Below are positions 23,609 to 32,858 of a stretch of DNA of 64,000 nt, in pieces. Numbering within the stretch: position 1 is the stretch's first letter; each line of letters starts with the position of its first letter. The translations under genes were made by a program, and so were the position numbers. The stretch comes from Roseomonas sp. AR75. Its GTDB lineage: Bacteria; Pseudomonadota; Alphaproteobacteria; Acetobacterales; Acetobacteraceae. Below the pieces are notes generated by a model, which did not search any database, had not been told where the DNA came from, and saw only the letters and a list, made by a program, of their open reading frames with translations. The stretch is from the NCBI RefSeq assembly GCF_005222815.1, contig NZ_STGB01000006.1:868001-932000 (forward strand), given 5' to 3'.

Positions 23609-23979
23609 CCGGCGGGGCGTCGGTTCCCCTCTGGGCGGCGCTGCCGGTGGCGCTTCTGGTGCTGCTGGGCGCCGCGCTCGGCCTGACGGGCTCGATCGGA
23701 CTGCTGCGGCTGCGCGGCTTCTACGAGCGCCTGCACGCCCCCACCCTGGCCACAACCCTCGGGATCGGGAGCATCCTGCTGGCTTCGATGCTGTTCTTCT
23801 CGGTGGCGCAGACCCGGCCGGTGGTGCACGAGGTGCTGATCACCGTATTCGTGGTGATCACCACGCCCGTCACGCTGATGCTGCTCGCACGCGCCGCGCT
23901 GCATCGCGACCGGACCGAAGGCAGCCCCGGCGTCCCACCGCCGCTTGCGCCGGCGCCGGACGGCGACGCAGGCATCTGA
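23605..23979 (+). CDS. mrpG: Mrp antiporter subunit G
   Basis: A 124-residue subunit with three hydrophobic segments; GSIGLLRLRGFYERLHAPTLATTLG is the MrpG/PhaG hallmark. The C-terminal tail is Pro/Asp-rich and soluble. It is the last gene of the antiporter operon. The downstream bases carry a 12-base tandem repeat and no clear T-tailed terminator. Confidence 0.93.
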   Translation: MTGGASVPLWAALPVALLVLLGAALGLTGSIGLLRLRGFYERLHAPTLATTLGIGSILLASMLFFSVAQTRPVVHEVLITVFVVITTPVTLMLLARAALHRDRTEGSPGVPPPLAPAPDGDAGI

Positions 23980-23999
23980 TGCGCGCCGCCGCGGTGTCG

Positions 24000-24023
24000 C
24001 CCGGAGCCTGCCCCGGAGCCTGC
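24000..24023. repeat. Two perfect tandem copies of a 12-base unit
   Basis: CCCGGAGCCTGC occurs twice head to tail right after the mrpG stop and just before the stop of the convergent small gene. It looks like a simple local duplication in non-coding sequence. Confidence 0.8.
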
Positions 24024-24034
24024 CGCTGCAAGCC

Positions 24035-24214
24035 TCAGCCCTTGGGCTTCGCGCCCTCGGCTTCGGCCGGATGGGTCTCGGCGCCCGCCGCGGGCGCGGA
24101 AGTCTCCTGGTCATCCGCACCCTTCGCGGTGCGCTTTTCCAGCTTTGCCGCTGCCTTGGCCTGCTTGGCGCGCTCGCGGTCCTTGCGTTCCATGCTGTAG
24201 TTCGGCTTTCGCAT
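24035..24214 (-). CDS. Small charged conserved protein (59 aa)
   Basis: A 59-residue, highly charged protein starting MRKPNYSMERKDRERAKQAKAAAKLEKR. I recognise this N-terminal pattern as a small alphaproteobacterial protein family of unknown function; the Lys/Arg/Ala-rich helix would be strongly basic, and the C-terminus is acidic and disordered. The start at 24214 is chosen because AAGGA lies six bases upstream and the conserved MRKPNYS begins there. It is convergent with the mrp operon. A nucleic-acid-associated role is conceivable from charge only. Confidence 0.7.
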   Translation of the reverse strand: MRKPNYSMERKDRERAKQAKAAAKLEKRTAKGADDQETSAPAAGAETHPAEAEGAKPKG

Positions 24215-24440
24215 CCTTGATCCTTGTCGAGGAGTTGTGCGCCCCGGCGCGGGCCGCGCCGGAGCATACACATGCCCGCGCAGCCGCACTGCACGATCCG
24301 CTACCCGGTGCGGATCGTCGAGTCCCCGGCCAGGTCCGCGCCTGCACGCCGCGCAGCCGCGGATCGGCCTCGCCCCTGCTGACGGTCAGGTGACGAGGTG
24401 ACGGGTGGCCATGGCGGGCGGTGGCTGGTAGTGCCCGTCG

Positions 24441-24725
24441 ATGAACGCCAACAGCGAGAAGTCGGCAGAACCGGGAAAGCCGGACGACGCCGTGCCGGCC
24501 ACCCCGTCGCGGGCCGAAGCCTATCGGGAGCGATTCCGCCAGTCGCAAGCCATCGCGGCACAGGTCGCCCGGGCGCGCGCCGCCGGAGGGCAGCCCAGCG
24601 AGAGCGAAGCGGCGCGGCTTGTGGCTGAATTCCATGCGCGGGGCGGAAAGGTGACGGTATGTCCGCAGCCCGAGGAGACGCCGCCAACGGACAGCGGCCG
24701 CGGCGGGCGGAACGGTCGCGGGTAG
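24441..24725 (+). CDS. Small hydrophilic protein of unknown function (94 aa)
   Basis: A 94-residue soluble protein. The middle (RAEAYRERFRQSQAIAAQVARARAAGG) is helical, and SESEAARLVAEFHARGGKVTVCPQPEETP is the most structured-looking part, with a short terminal disordered Gly/Arg tail. The frame is uninterrupted and its composition is coding-like, but no good ribosome binding site precedes the ATG. Its stop lies one base from the stop of the convergent 70-residue gene. Function unknown. Confidence 0.55.
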   Translation: MNANSEKSAEPGKPDDAVPATPSRAEAYRERFRQSQAIAAQVARARAAGGQPSESEAARLVAEFHARGGKVTVCPQPEETPPTDSGRGGRNGRG

Positions 24726-24726
24726 T

Positions 24727-24939
24727 TCAGCCGAACAGCGTCTTGGGGCCGGATCGAAGCTGGCTCTCGCGCACCACGCGCTCATGCCCATCGCGCTGGC
24801 TCCGGACGCGGTATTCGCGGTCGGCTCCGTCATTCGGAAGCAGCCGCTGGACCGTGTAGGTCCCGCGCGGCATGTTGCCGTCGAGGCGGCCGGGGACGAG
24901 TTCGACGCTCTGTCCGATCGAAAAGCTGTGCTGCGCCAT
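24727..24939 (-). CDS. Small SH3-like conserved protein (70 aa)
   Basis: A 70-residue protein with short beta strands: FSIGQSVELVPGR, GTYTVQRLLP, REYRVRSQRDGHERVVRESQL. The pattern of a K/G-QxVxLxP start, a RLLP turn and a HERVVRESQ end is one I associate with a widespread small alphaproteobacterial family of unknown function; an SH3-like barrel is likely. GAAGGAG lies upstream of the ATG at 24939. It is convergent with the 94-residue gene and separated from the cold-shock gene by about 120 bases. Confidence 0.75.
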   Translation of the reverse strand: MAQHSFSIGQSVELVPGRLDGNMPRGTYTVQRLLPNDGADREYRVRSQRDGHERVVRESQLRSGPKTLFG

Positions 24940-25063
24940 CGTGGCTCCTTCTCGGGAAGGGTGTGGGCCGAACGATGACCCGCATCGCGACGCGGCCGAT
25001 CGGGATGCCGAGGGCCGCGCGCGTGTCGGCGGGACTGCCGAAGCCGCCCCGCCTCAGTCTGGC

Positions 25064-25270
25064 TCAGGCCATCCTGAGATTGCAGGCGGACGTCTTGCCC
25101 TGCTGGCCCTGCTGGACCTCGAACTCGAGCTTGTCGCCCTCGCGGATATCCTGCAGGCCGGAGCGCTGCACATCCGAGATGTGGAGGAAGACATCCTTCG
25201 AGCCGTCATCCGGCTGGATGAAGCCATAGCCCTTGGTCGCGTTGAACCACTTGACGGTGCCGGTGGACAT
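25064..25270 (-). CDS. cspA: Cold-shock domain protein (CspA family)
   Basis: A 68-residue single cold-shock domain. RNP-1 (KGYGFIQ) and RNP-2 (DVFLHIS) single-strand-binding motifs are intact within TGTVKWFNATKGYGF. Such proteins act as RNA chaperones and melt inhibitory mRNA structure. The start at 25270 gives the canonical N-terminus MSTGTVKWF; an in-frame ATG six codons upstream is not needed. Upstream, a CGCGCG/CGCGCG hairpin sits 32-48 bases from the ATG, in the likely 5' leader. About 250 bases upstream are free of genes. Confidence 0.95.
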   Translation of the reverse strand: MSTGTVKWFNATKGYGFIQPDDGSKDVFLHISDVQRSGLQDIREGDKLEFEVQQGQQGKTSACNLRMA

Positions 25271-25301
25271 GTGGGGTGTTCCGTTCATGTAGAAGAGCCG
25301 C

Positions 25302-25318
25302 CGCGCGAACGCCGCGCG
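25302..25318. promoter_or_regulatory. GC hairpin in the probable cspA leader
   Basis: Two CGCGCG blocks (25302-25307 and 25313-25318) can pair around a 5-base loop 32-48 bases upstream of the cspA ATG. Cold-shock mRNAs carry long structured leaders that control translation by temperature, so the hairpin may matter. A short self-complementary GC block can also arise by chance in this GC-rich DNA. Confidence 0.3.
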
Positions 25319-25520
25319 TCGGATCAAGCGTCGAGGGGAAACGGACACCAGGCTCGGCGCTCGCTGAGGAGCAGGGGACCAGGCCGAACCAGCACGAGGT
25401 TGACACTCCCAACTTGGATCACCGGCGGCGCCGATGCAACCTTTATCTCAGCACTTTCGCGTGGCCGCCGGGGAGGCGCCTGCCTGCGAACCGCCAGTGG
25501 GGCGCACAAGGAGGCGGGAC

Positions 25521-25889
25521 TCAGAGGGCCAGCACGTCCTGTTCCCATCGCCCGCGCGAGAAGACGGCGACCTGGAAGCTTCCGTCATCCGACCATAACA
25601 CGCTCATCACCCGCGCGCCGGAAAGCCGGATGTCGAGGCCGTATGGCAGGTCCGGCTCGCTGTGCTGCCGCTTGAGCGCCTGGCGGTAGCCGGGCGAGGA
25701 GGCCTCACCCGGTTGCAGGTCGTTGAAGGGTGTCCAGTGCTCGAACTCCCAGGCGTCGTGGCGCCAGGAGACGACGCGGACCGTGTCGCGCTGGACCTCG
25801 ATCGCGCCATGGGAGCGGATAAGCGGCAGCAGGTGATCGCGTATGGCGAGCGCGTCGCGGTCGCCCGAAGCCACGAGCCGCAGCGTCAT
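25521..25889 (-). CDS. Uncharacterised 122-residue protein
   Basis: A 122-residue soluble protein starting MTLRLVASGDRDALAIRDHLLPLIRSHG. Later segments (VRVVSWRHDAWEFEHWTPFND, DLPYGLDIRLSGARVMSVLWSDDGSFQVAVFSRGRWEQDVL) alternate charged turns and strands and include several Trp and His residues. GGAGGG directly before the ATG at 25889 is a strong start signal. No family recognised. It ends about 250 bases from cspA and lies 142 bases downstream of the large acidic orphan on the same strand. Confidence 0.65.
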   Translation of the reverse strand: MTLRLVASGDRDALAIRDHLLPLIRSHGAIEVQRDTVRVVSWRHDAWEFEHWTPFNDLQPGEASSPGYRQALKRQHSEPDLPYGLDIRLSGARVMSVLWSDDGSFQVAVFSRGRWEQDVLAL

Positions 25890-26031
25890 GTTCCCTCCGC
25901 TTCGCGCGGCGCCGATGCCGCGGGACGGCAGCGGGCATCGCGGCCCTGGCACGCCGCAGGATACGGAAGGCGCGGGCTCCGGGCGAGCGCGGATCGGGCT
26001 GCCGGCCAGCGCAGGCGCCGACCGCCCGGGA

Positions 26032-27543
26032 TCATCGGACGCCCGGATCGTAGTCGAGGGGAGGCGCGTCCCGCCAGCCACCGGGCGAAGCCGCCCAGTC
26101 CGCAGGCGCTTCCTCCTGGAACGCCACCGCGGCATCGGCTGCCGACAGACCTTCCGCCGCGTTGTCCTCGAGCAGGAAGGCATGGCCGCGCGTAGCACCG
26201 CCGCCTTCCGTCGCCGGCACCACGAAGAGCATCCCGCCGTCGAGCAGCGCGTCGGCGAACAGCGCACGCAGCGTCTCCGGCGCGATGTCCGGCGCGCCAT
26301 CCGCGACCCGGATCGCCGCGACGCCGTCGGTGCCGCCCGTCAGCAGGGCGCTGCCATTCCGTACGGAGAGGAGATGCGCCTGCAGGGCATCGACCAGCGC
26401 CCCGTCCGCCTCCATCTCGTCATCCCGCTCGTCGTCGTCCTCCTCCTCCTCCTCGATCTCGGGGTCGTCCGGAACGGCGAGCTTGACGCGGCGGAGGAGA
26501 TCGAGGGCGCGCGCGAGCGAGAGCGGCGGCTCGGCCAGGCCGCCGCCCGCGGCATCCGCGAGGACGGCGAGCCAGGCATCCAGGCGATCGCCCGCCGCTT
26601 CCTCGTCCTGGTCGTCCTCGGCGGCGCGGATGTCCATCGGCAAGGTGAGGCCGAGCAGGCAAACGTCCCGTTCCGTCGGCGCGGCCCGCGCGATCGGCGG
26701 CTCGATGCCATTGGCCAGTGCCTCGGCCGTGTCGCGCAGTTCGGAAGGCTTCAGACGCGGGAGTGCCGCCGTCGGGATCCAGTAGGGGGCAAGGATCAGT
26801 TCCACGAAGGATGGGTCGAGCGCGATGCCGGCCAGCCGGCCCTGCAGGGTGCCGGGGATCTCGGCGCTGCGCGGATCGTCGCCGTCGCGCAGCACGGGGC
26901 TGACGAAGAGCATCGCCTCCCGCTGCCGGCCCTTGTCGCCCAGGACGCAGCCCGCGGCCACGAGATCGATCTCGTGTCGCGCATAGGCGTAGTCTTCCGG
27001 CTCCAGCATCCGCTCGACGATGCCGAGCGCGCCATCCAGGCGCTGCGACAGCAGCTCCTCGGCCAACTCGCCGATAAGGCTCTCATCGGCGTCGGGGTCC
27101 GTTGCCCAGCGCGCTATGCGCGCCGCGAGCGTCCGGCCCTGCGCAGGCTTGCGCGGCGCTTCCTTCAGGTCCGCGGCATTGAGCCCGAGCGCCTTCAGTG
27201 CGGCTTCGCCGGACAGCGCATCTTCAGGCTCTCCGGGGTAGTCGGCCGGATCGGCCTCCGACGGCGCCTGGCGGTCGAGCCATGCGCGCATCGGGCCGGC
27301 GCGGAGGCGCAGGACGGTGATGTCATGCCCGATCCGGTAGGCCGCGCGTGCGGCGGTGCGCACGATGCGGGCGTGCAGGGCGTTGTCGATGTGCTCCGCG
27401 TCCCTGTGCGCCAGCCGGAAGGTCTCCTCGTCGGCATAGATCCGCATCAGGACCTCGTCCTCGTCCTGCTCGTGGACGAGATCGAGCAGGTGGGTGACCG
27501 ACGCGACGATGGCGTTCGCTTCCGCGATCTCGGACCTGGACAT
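26032..27543 (-). CDS. Large acidic orphan protein (503 aa), function unknown
   Basis: A 503-residue soluble, strongly acidic protein. No signal peptide or membrane segment. The N-terminus is helical (SRSEIAEANAIVASVTHLLDLVHEQDEDEVLMRIY); residues around 355-370 are an almost pure Glu/Asp run (EEEEEDDDERDDEMEADG). The rest is Ala/Leu-rich with no recognisable catalytic motif. Start at 27543 follows GAGGAG; the longer frame upstream is not needed. The gene is alone between a 122-residue unknown and a hydroxylase. Possible chaperone-like or plasmid/phage-type orphan, but I cannot support any function. Confidence 0.65.
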   Translation of the reverse strand: MSRSEIAEANAIVASVTHLLDLVHEQDEDEVLMRIYADEETFRLAHRDAEHIDNALHARIVRTAARAAYRIGHDITVLRLRAGPMRAWLDRQAPSEADPADYPGEPEDALSGEAALKALGLNAADLKEAPRKPAQGRTLAARIARWATDPDADESLIGELAEELLSQRLDGALGIVERMLEPEDYAYARHEIDLVAAGCVLGDKGRQREAMLFVSPVLRDGDDPRSAEIPGTLQGRLAGIALDPSFVELILAPYWIPTAALPRLKPSELRDTAEALANGIEPPIARAAPTERDVCLLGLTLPMDIRAAEDDQDEEAAGDRLDAWLAVLADAAGGGLAEPPLSLARALDLLRRVKLAVPDDPEIEEEEEDDDERDDEMEADGALVDALQAHLLSVRNGSALLTGGTDGVAAIRVADGAPDIAPETLRALFADALLDGGMLFVVPATEGGGATRGHAFLLEDNAAEGLSAADAAVAFQEEAPADWAASPGGWRDAPPLDYDPGVR

Positions 27544-27671
27544 GCTGTGCTCCTCGGCTGGCCGGCGCCCGGCGTGGCCGGCCCTTGCGCCCAAGGTCGA
27601 GGATGGGGGGCGGGAGAGCAAGCGGTGCGGCCCGGGCGCTGCGCACGGCAGGTCCCGGAGCCGCGCAGGGC

Positions 27672-28511
27672 TCACGGGGCCGGCTCGCGCCTGCCCAGCG
27701 GATAGGCGCTGATGTCGTCGCGCAGCGGCTGGGTGAGCATGCGGTCCAGCCGCAATTCGCTGGCGTCACGGAACTGTTCGATGCCGATGGTCATCGCCGC
27801 GTGCCCCGCCGCGGGCTGCGCGCGATAGGTGCCGAAGAGCCGGTCCCACAGGGCCAGATTGAAGCCGAAATTGCTGTTGGTCTCCTGCGGCCCGACCGAG
27901 TGATGGACGCGGTGCATGTCGGGCGTGACGAGTATCGGCCGCAGCGCGCGATCCAAAGCTTGCGGCAGCCGCAGATTGGCGTGGTTGAACATCGAGGTCG
28001 CATTGAGCAGCACCTCGAAGATCAGCACGGCGACGGCGGGAGCGCCGAGCGCCACGACCACCGCGAACTTGATGACCATGGAGAGGATGATCTCGGCGGG
28101 ATGGAAGCGCAGCCCGGTGGTGACGTCGAAGTCGAGATCGGCGTGATGCATGCGGTGCAGCCGCCACAGCGCCGGCACGGCATGGAAAAGCACATGCTGG
28201 AGGTAGATGGCGAGGTCGAGCAGCAGGATCGCCAGCAGCAACGCCAAAGGTGCCGGCAGCCCCAACCAGGGGAGCAGCCCGACGCCATGTCCTTCGGCGG
28301 CGAGCGCGACGCCCACCGCGGCGGTCGGAAAGACCAGCCGCAGGACAAGCGTATCCACGAAGACGATGCCCAGGTTGCCTGGCCATCGCCGCAGCCGGCC
28401 GAAGGACCGGGCCCGGCGCGGCAGCATCGCCTCCAGCCCGGCCATCAGCGCCAGCACGCCGGCGAAGGCGGCCAGGCGGATCACGGGCTCGTTCGCGAGG
28501 AGGGCGTCCAT
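27672..28511 (-). CDS. Sterol desaturase/fatty acid hydroxylase family protein
   Basis: A 279-residue membrane protein of the fatty acid hydroxylase superfamily. Histidine boxes HVLFH, HRMHH, NH-A and HRVHHS supply the di-iron ligands, set among four or more hydrophobic segments. Enzymes of this family hydroxylate or desaturate lipids, carotenoids or alkylglycerol chains using oxygen. It begins 90 bases downstream of the zinc alcohol dehydrogenase gene on the same strand and ends 128 bases before the acidic orphan. Substrate not readable; hopanoid or carotenoid modification is possible in this kind of organism. Confidence 0.88.
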   Translation of the reverse strand: MDALLANEPVIRLAAFAGVLALMAGLEAMLPRRARSFGRLRRWPGNLGIVFVDTLVLRLVFPTAAVGVALAAEGHGVGLLPWLGLPAPLALLLAILLLDLAIYLQHVLFHAVPALWRLHRMHHADLDFDVTTGLRFHPAEIILSMVIKFAVVVALGAPAVAVLIFEVLLNATSMFNHANLRLPQALDRALRPILVTPDMHRVHHSVGPQETNSNFGFNLALWDRLFGTYRAQPAAGHAAMTIGIEQFRDASELRLDRMLTQPLRDDISAYPLGRREPAP

Positions 28512-28601
28512 GATGCGCGTCCAGGTCGAGGGACCCCGAGCGGCCCGGCATCATTCAACCACATGGGCGCAACGCCGCCGAGACGCTGCGCCGCGGGTCC
28601 C

Positions 28602-29582
28602 TCAGGGCCGCAGGATGATCTTCGGCGCGGCCGAGCGGCCGGAGCCGAGCTCGGCGAAGGCGGCAGCACCTTCGGCCAGCGGCCGTTCCTCCACCCAGGC
28701 GAGATCGCCCAGCACGCCGTCGGCGAGCGCGGCAAGCGCCTGCTCCATGTCGGCGCGCGTGTAGCAATAGGTGCCGAGCACCGCGACCTCCTGCAGGGTC
28801 ATGCGGCGCGTGTCGAGGCCCGGCTCGCTGTCCTGCAGCCCGATATGCAGGATCACGCCGCCGGCGGCGACCGCGGCGCTCGCCATACGGCGCGTGATGC
28901 CGCTGCCGACGGCATCGAAGACAAGATCGAAGGCACCGGCTTCGGGCGGCGTCGCGCGCGGGTCGAAGGGCTCGGCCGCGCCGGCCTGCGCCACGGTGCG
29001 GCGGCGGCCCTCGCCGGTCTCGGCGAGCATCGTGTTGCGCGCGCCCCAGGCGCGCAGATAGAGCGCCGCAAGCAGCCCGATAGCGCCGCCGCCGATCACC
29101 AGGCAGCGCGCCTCCGCCACCGGCCGCGCCAAGGCGCGCTGCGAGAGATGCAGCGCGTGCAGCACGCAGGCGGTGGGCTCGGTCAGCGCGGCGGCGATGT
29201 CGCTGGCGTGGTCGGGCACGGCGATGAGGTTGGCCTCCGGCGCGGCCACGGCTTCCGCGAAGCAGCCGGCGTATTGCATGCCCAGCATCGTGCGGTTCGG
29301 GCAGAGATGCGTGCGGCCTTCCGCGCAGCGCGCGCAGCGGCCGCAGGGGATCAGCGGGTTCGGCACGAAGCGCCTGCCGTCCGGCGCGCGGCCAACCGCC
29401 TCATGCCCCAGGATCATCGGCGGCACGCGGCGCGGGTCGTGGCCGTGATAGGCATGCAGGTCGCTGCCGCAGATGCCGGCGGCATCCACGCGCAGCAGCA
29501 CCTGCTCCGCGCCGCGCGGCGCCGCATCGGGTTCGTCGCGCAGCGCCATGCTGTCGGCGCCGAGGAAGACGAGGGCCTTCAT
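28602..29582 (-). CDS. Zinc-dependent medium-chain alcohol dehydrogenase
   Basis: A 326-residue zinc MDR enzyme. GICGSDLHAYHGHD carries the catalytic Cys and, with GHEAVG, the His/Glu ligands; CGRCARCAEGRTHLC provides four structural-zinc Cys; VIGGGAIGLLAALY is the NAD-binding loop. It resembles threonine/sorbitol-type dehydrogenases. The ATG at 29582 overlaps the stop of the upstream SDR gene (ATGA). It is the last gene of the eight-gene LacI-linked operon and probably oxidises a hydroxyl of a polyol-like intermediate. Confidence 0.9.
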   Translation of the reverse strand: MKALVFLGADSMALRDEPDAAPRGAEQVLLRVDAAGICGSDLHAYHGHDPRRVPPMILGHEAVGRAPDGRRFVPNPLIPCGRCARCAEGRTHLCPNRTMLGMQYAGCFAEAVAAPEANLIAVPDHASDIAAALTEPTACVLHALHLSQRALARPVAEARCLVIGGGAIGLLAALYLRAWGARNTMLAETGEGRRRTVAQAGAAEPFDPRATPPEAGAFDLVFDAVGSGITRRMASAAVAAGGVILHIGLQDSEPGLDTRRMTLQEVAVLGTYCYTRADMEQALAALADGVLGDLAWVEERPLAEGAAAFAELGSGRSAAPKIILRP

Positions 29583-30340
29583 CGCGCGGTGAATCCTCCA
29601 TCCACGAAAAGCGTCTGGCCCGTGACGTAGTCCGCCGCAGGCGAGCACAGGAACACCGCCGCGCCCTGAAGGTCCTCGAGCCGCCCGTTGCGGCCGAGGC
29701 AGGTCTGCGCCGCGAGGCGTTCCGAGCGCGCGGCATCGGCGAAGACCGGCGCGGTCAGCGCGGTGGGGAAGAAGCCCGGCGCGATGGCGTTGCAGGTCAC
29801 GCCGAAGCGGCCCCAGGCCTCGGCCATGGCGCGCGTCGCCTGCATCACGCCGCCCTTGGCCGCGCCATAGGGAATGCTGTCGGGCATCGCGCGCACGGAT
29901 TGCAGCGAGGCGATGTTCAGCACGCGTCCCCAGCCCTTCGCGCGCATCCCCGGCAGCAGCGCGCGGGAGAGGAAGAAGGGCGCGGCAAGCATGCTCTCGA
30001 TCTGCGCGTCCCAGGCAGTGTCCTCCACCGCGTCCCAGGGCTGGCGTGCGTTGAGACCGGCGGCGTGCACCACGATATCCGGCGCGCCGAACGTTTCCGA
30101 GCTGCGCGCCGCGAGATCGGCAAGGGCGGCGCGATGCGTCACGTCGCCCGCGCAGGCCGCGGCGCGCGCCCCGAGCCGCGCGACCGCGTCATGCAGCCCC
30201 TCTGCACGGCGCGCACAGAGCACCACGGAGGCGCCGGCACCATGCAGCGCCTCGGCAATGGCGAGGCCGATGCCGGACGATCCTCCGGTGACAAGCGCGA
30301 CCCGGCCCTCCAGCGAAAAGCGGGCGAGGATGGGTGTCAT
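29579..30340 (-). CDS. SDR-family oxidoreductase
   Basis: A 253-residue classical short-chain dehydrogenase: TGGSSGIGLA for nucleotide binding, HAAG in place of NNAG, an active-site Ser (NIASLQS) and YGAAK. The C-terminal VDGGFTAR is typical of the glucose/ribitol dehydrogenase-like group. Start overlaps the DegT-type stop and stop overlaps the zinc dehydrogenase start, so all three oxidise or convert one intermediate in sequence. NAD(P) preference is not obvious. Confidence 0.88.
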   Translation of the reverse strand: MTPILARFSLEGRVALVTGGSSGIGLAIAEALHGAGASVVLCARRAEGLHDAVARLGARAAACAGDVTHRAALADLAARSSETFGAPDIVVHAAGLNARQPWDAVEDTAWDAQIESMLAAPFFLSRALLPGMRAKGWGRVLNIASLQSVRAMPDSIPYGAAKGGVMQATRAMAEAWGRFGVTCNAIAPGFFPTALTAPVFADAARSERLAAQTCLGRNGRLEDLQGAAVFLCSPAADYVTGQTLFVDGGFTAR

Positions 30341-31541
30341 GGCCGCCTCGCCGCCTCCAGCTCCTCCGCGACGATGTGCGCGATGGCCTCGCACGCCTCG
30401 GCGGGCAGCGAGAGCGGGATGCGCATGTCGCAGAGCTGCGCCAGCACCGAAGCGGTGCGCGGCGGCGTCCGCGCATCGGGCAAATAGTGCCAGTGGCGCG
30501 GCGTGCTGGTGTAGCCCTCCGCCGCCGCGCCGCCGAACCACTTCAGGAACACGCCACGCGCGCGGCAACCGCCGAGGAAGCGGTGGAAGGCCTCCTCCCC
30601 GAGGTCCGGCACGGCGAACTGGATGGAGCTCTGCACATGCTCCTCCTGCTGGGGGCGGTGCGGCAGGCGGATGCCGGGAATGGCGCCGAGCAGCGCCGCG
30701 AGGCGCGCATGCCGGTCGCTCCAGACCCGCGCGCGCTCCGCCAGCAGCCGAAGCTGCGGCCGCGCCAGCGCCGCGGCGAGGTTCGACAGGCGCAGCGAGA
30801 AGTTGGGCGTCAGGTCCTTCCACCGGGCGAAGGCTTCTTCCGAGGGCCGGGCGCGATGCTGGCCGTAGAGCATGTAGCTGCCGGAGGCGAGGATGGCGCG
30901 TGCCGCGAGGTCCTCGTCGTCGGTGACGATCAAGCCGCCCTCGCCGGCATTCACGTGCTTGTAGGATTGCAGGCTGAAGCAGCCGGCGCGGCCGAAGCGC
31001 CCGGTCGGGCGGCCCGCCCATCGCGCGCCCATGGTGTGGGCGCAATCCTCGATGACGGCGAGGCCGAGGCCGTCGCACAGCGCCATCAGCCGGTCCATAT
31101 CGGCGATGTGGCCGCGCATGTGCGACAGCAGCAGGTGCCGCGCGCCCGTCGCCGCCGCCTTCCGCGCCAGGTCATCGAGGTCGATGACGAGATCAGGCGT
31201 CACCTCCACGATCACGGGCTCGGCGCCGGCATGCACGATGGCGCCGGGCACCGGGGAGAGGGTGAAGCCGTTCATCAGCACGCGGTCGCCCGGCCGCACG
31301 CCGCTGCCGAGCAGCGCGAGGAACATCGCACTGCCGCAGGAATTCACGCCGACGCAGTAGCGCGCGCCGACCAGCGCGGCGAACTCCGCCTCGAGCAGCG
31401 ACGCGTCCGACGCATCGCCGAGCGTCTCGCCGTAGCGGTGCAGCCAGCCGCCCCGCAGCAGCGCCGTTGCGGCGGCGACCGCATCCTCCGGCACCTCCGG
31501 CGGCGCGCCGAGATCGAGCGCCAGTCGCTCCGGCGCGGCCA

Positions 31542-31542
<1 letters not shown>
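30337..31542 (-). CDS. DegT/DnrJ/EryC1/StrS-type PLP aminotransferase
   Basis: A 401-residue fold-type I PLP enzyme of the sugar aminotransferase family. The cofactor Lys is in SLQSYKHVNAGEGG (the SxKxxxxGEGG signature), and IEDCAHTMGA holds the ring-stacking Asp. Family members usually transfer an amino group to a keto-sugar or run the reverse reaction, most often in antibiotic or surface-sugar biosynthesis. Here it lies inside a catabolic-looking operon between a HisD-like dehydrogenase and an SDR, with one-base and ATGA overlaps, so it may instead remove or relocate an amino group on an imported compound. Its TGATG coupling with the HisD-like gene makes a common function likely. Confidence 0.88.

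Positions 31543-32858
<1,316 letters not shown>

Noticed and set aside
24000-24023. Tandem 12-base repeat as a regulatory array
   Set aside because: Only two copies, in the tail between convergent genes; most likely a simple duplication.
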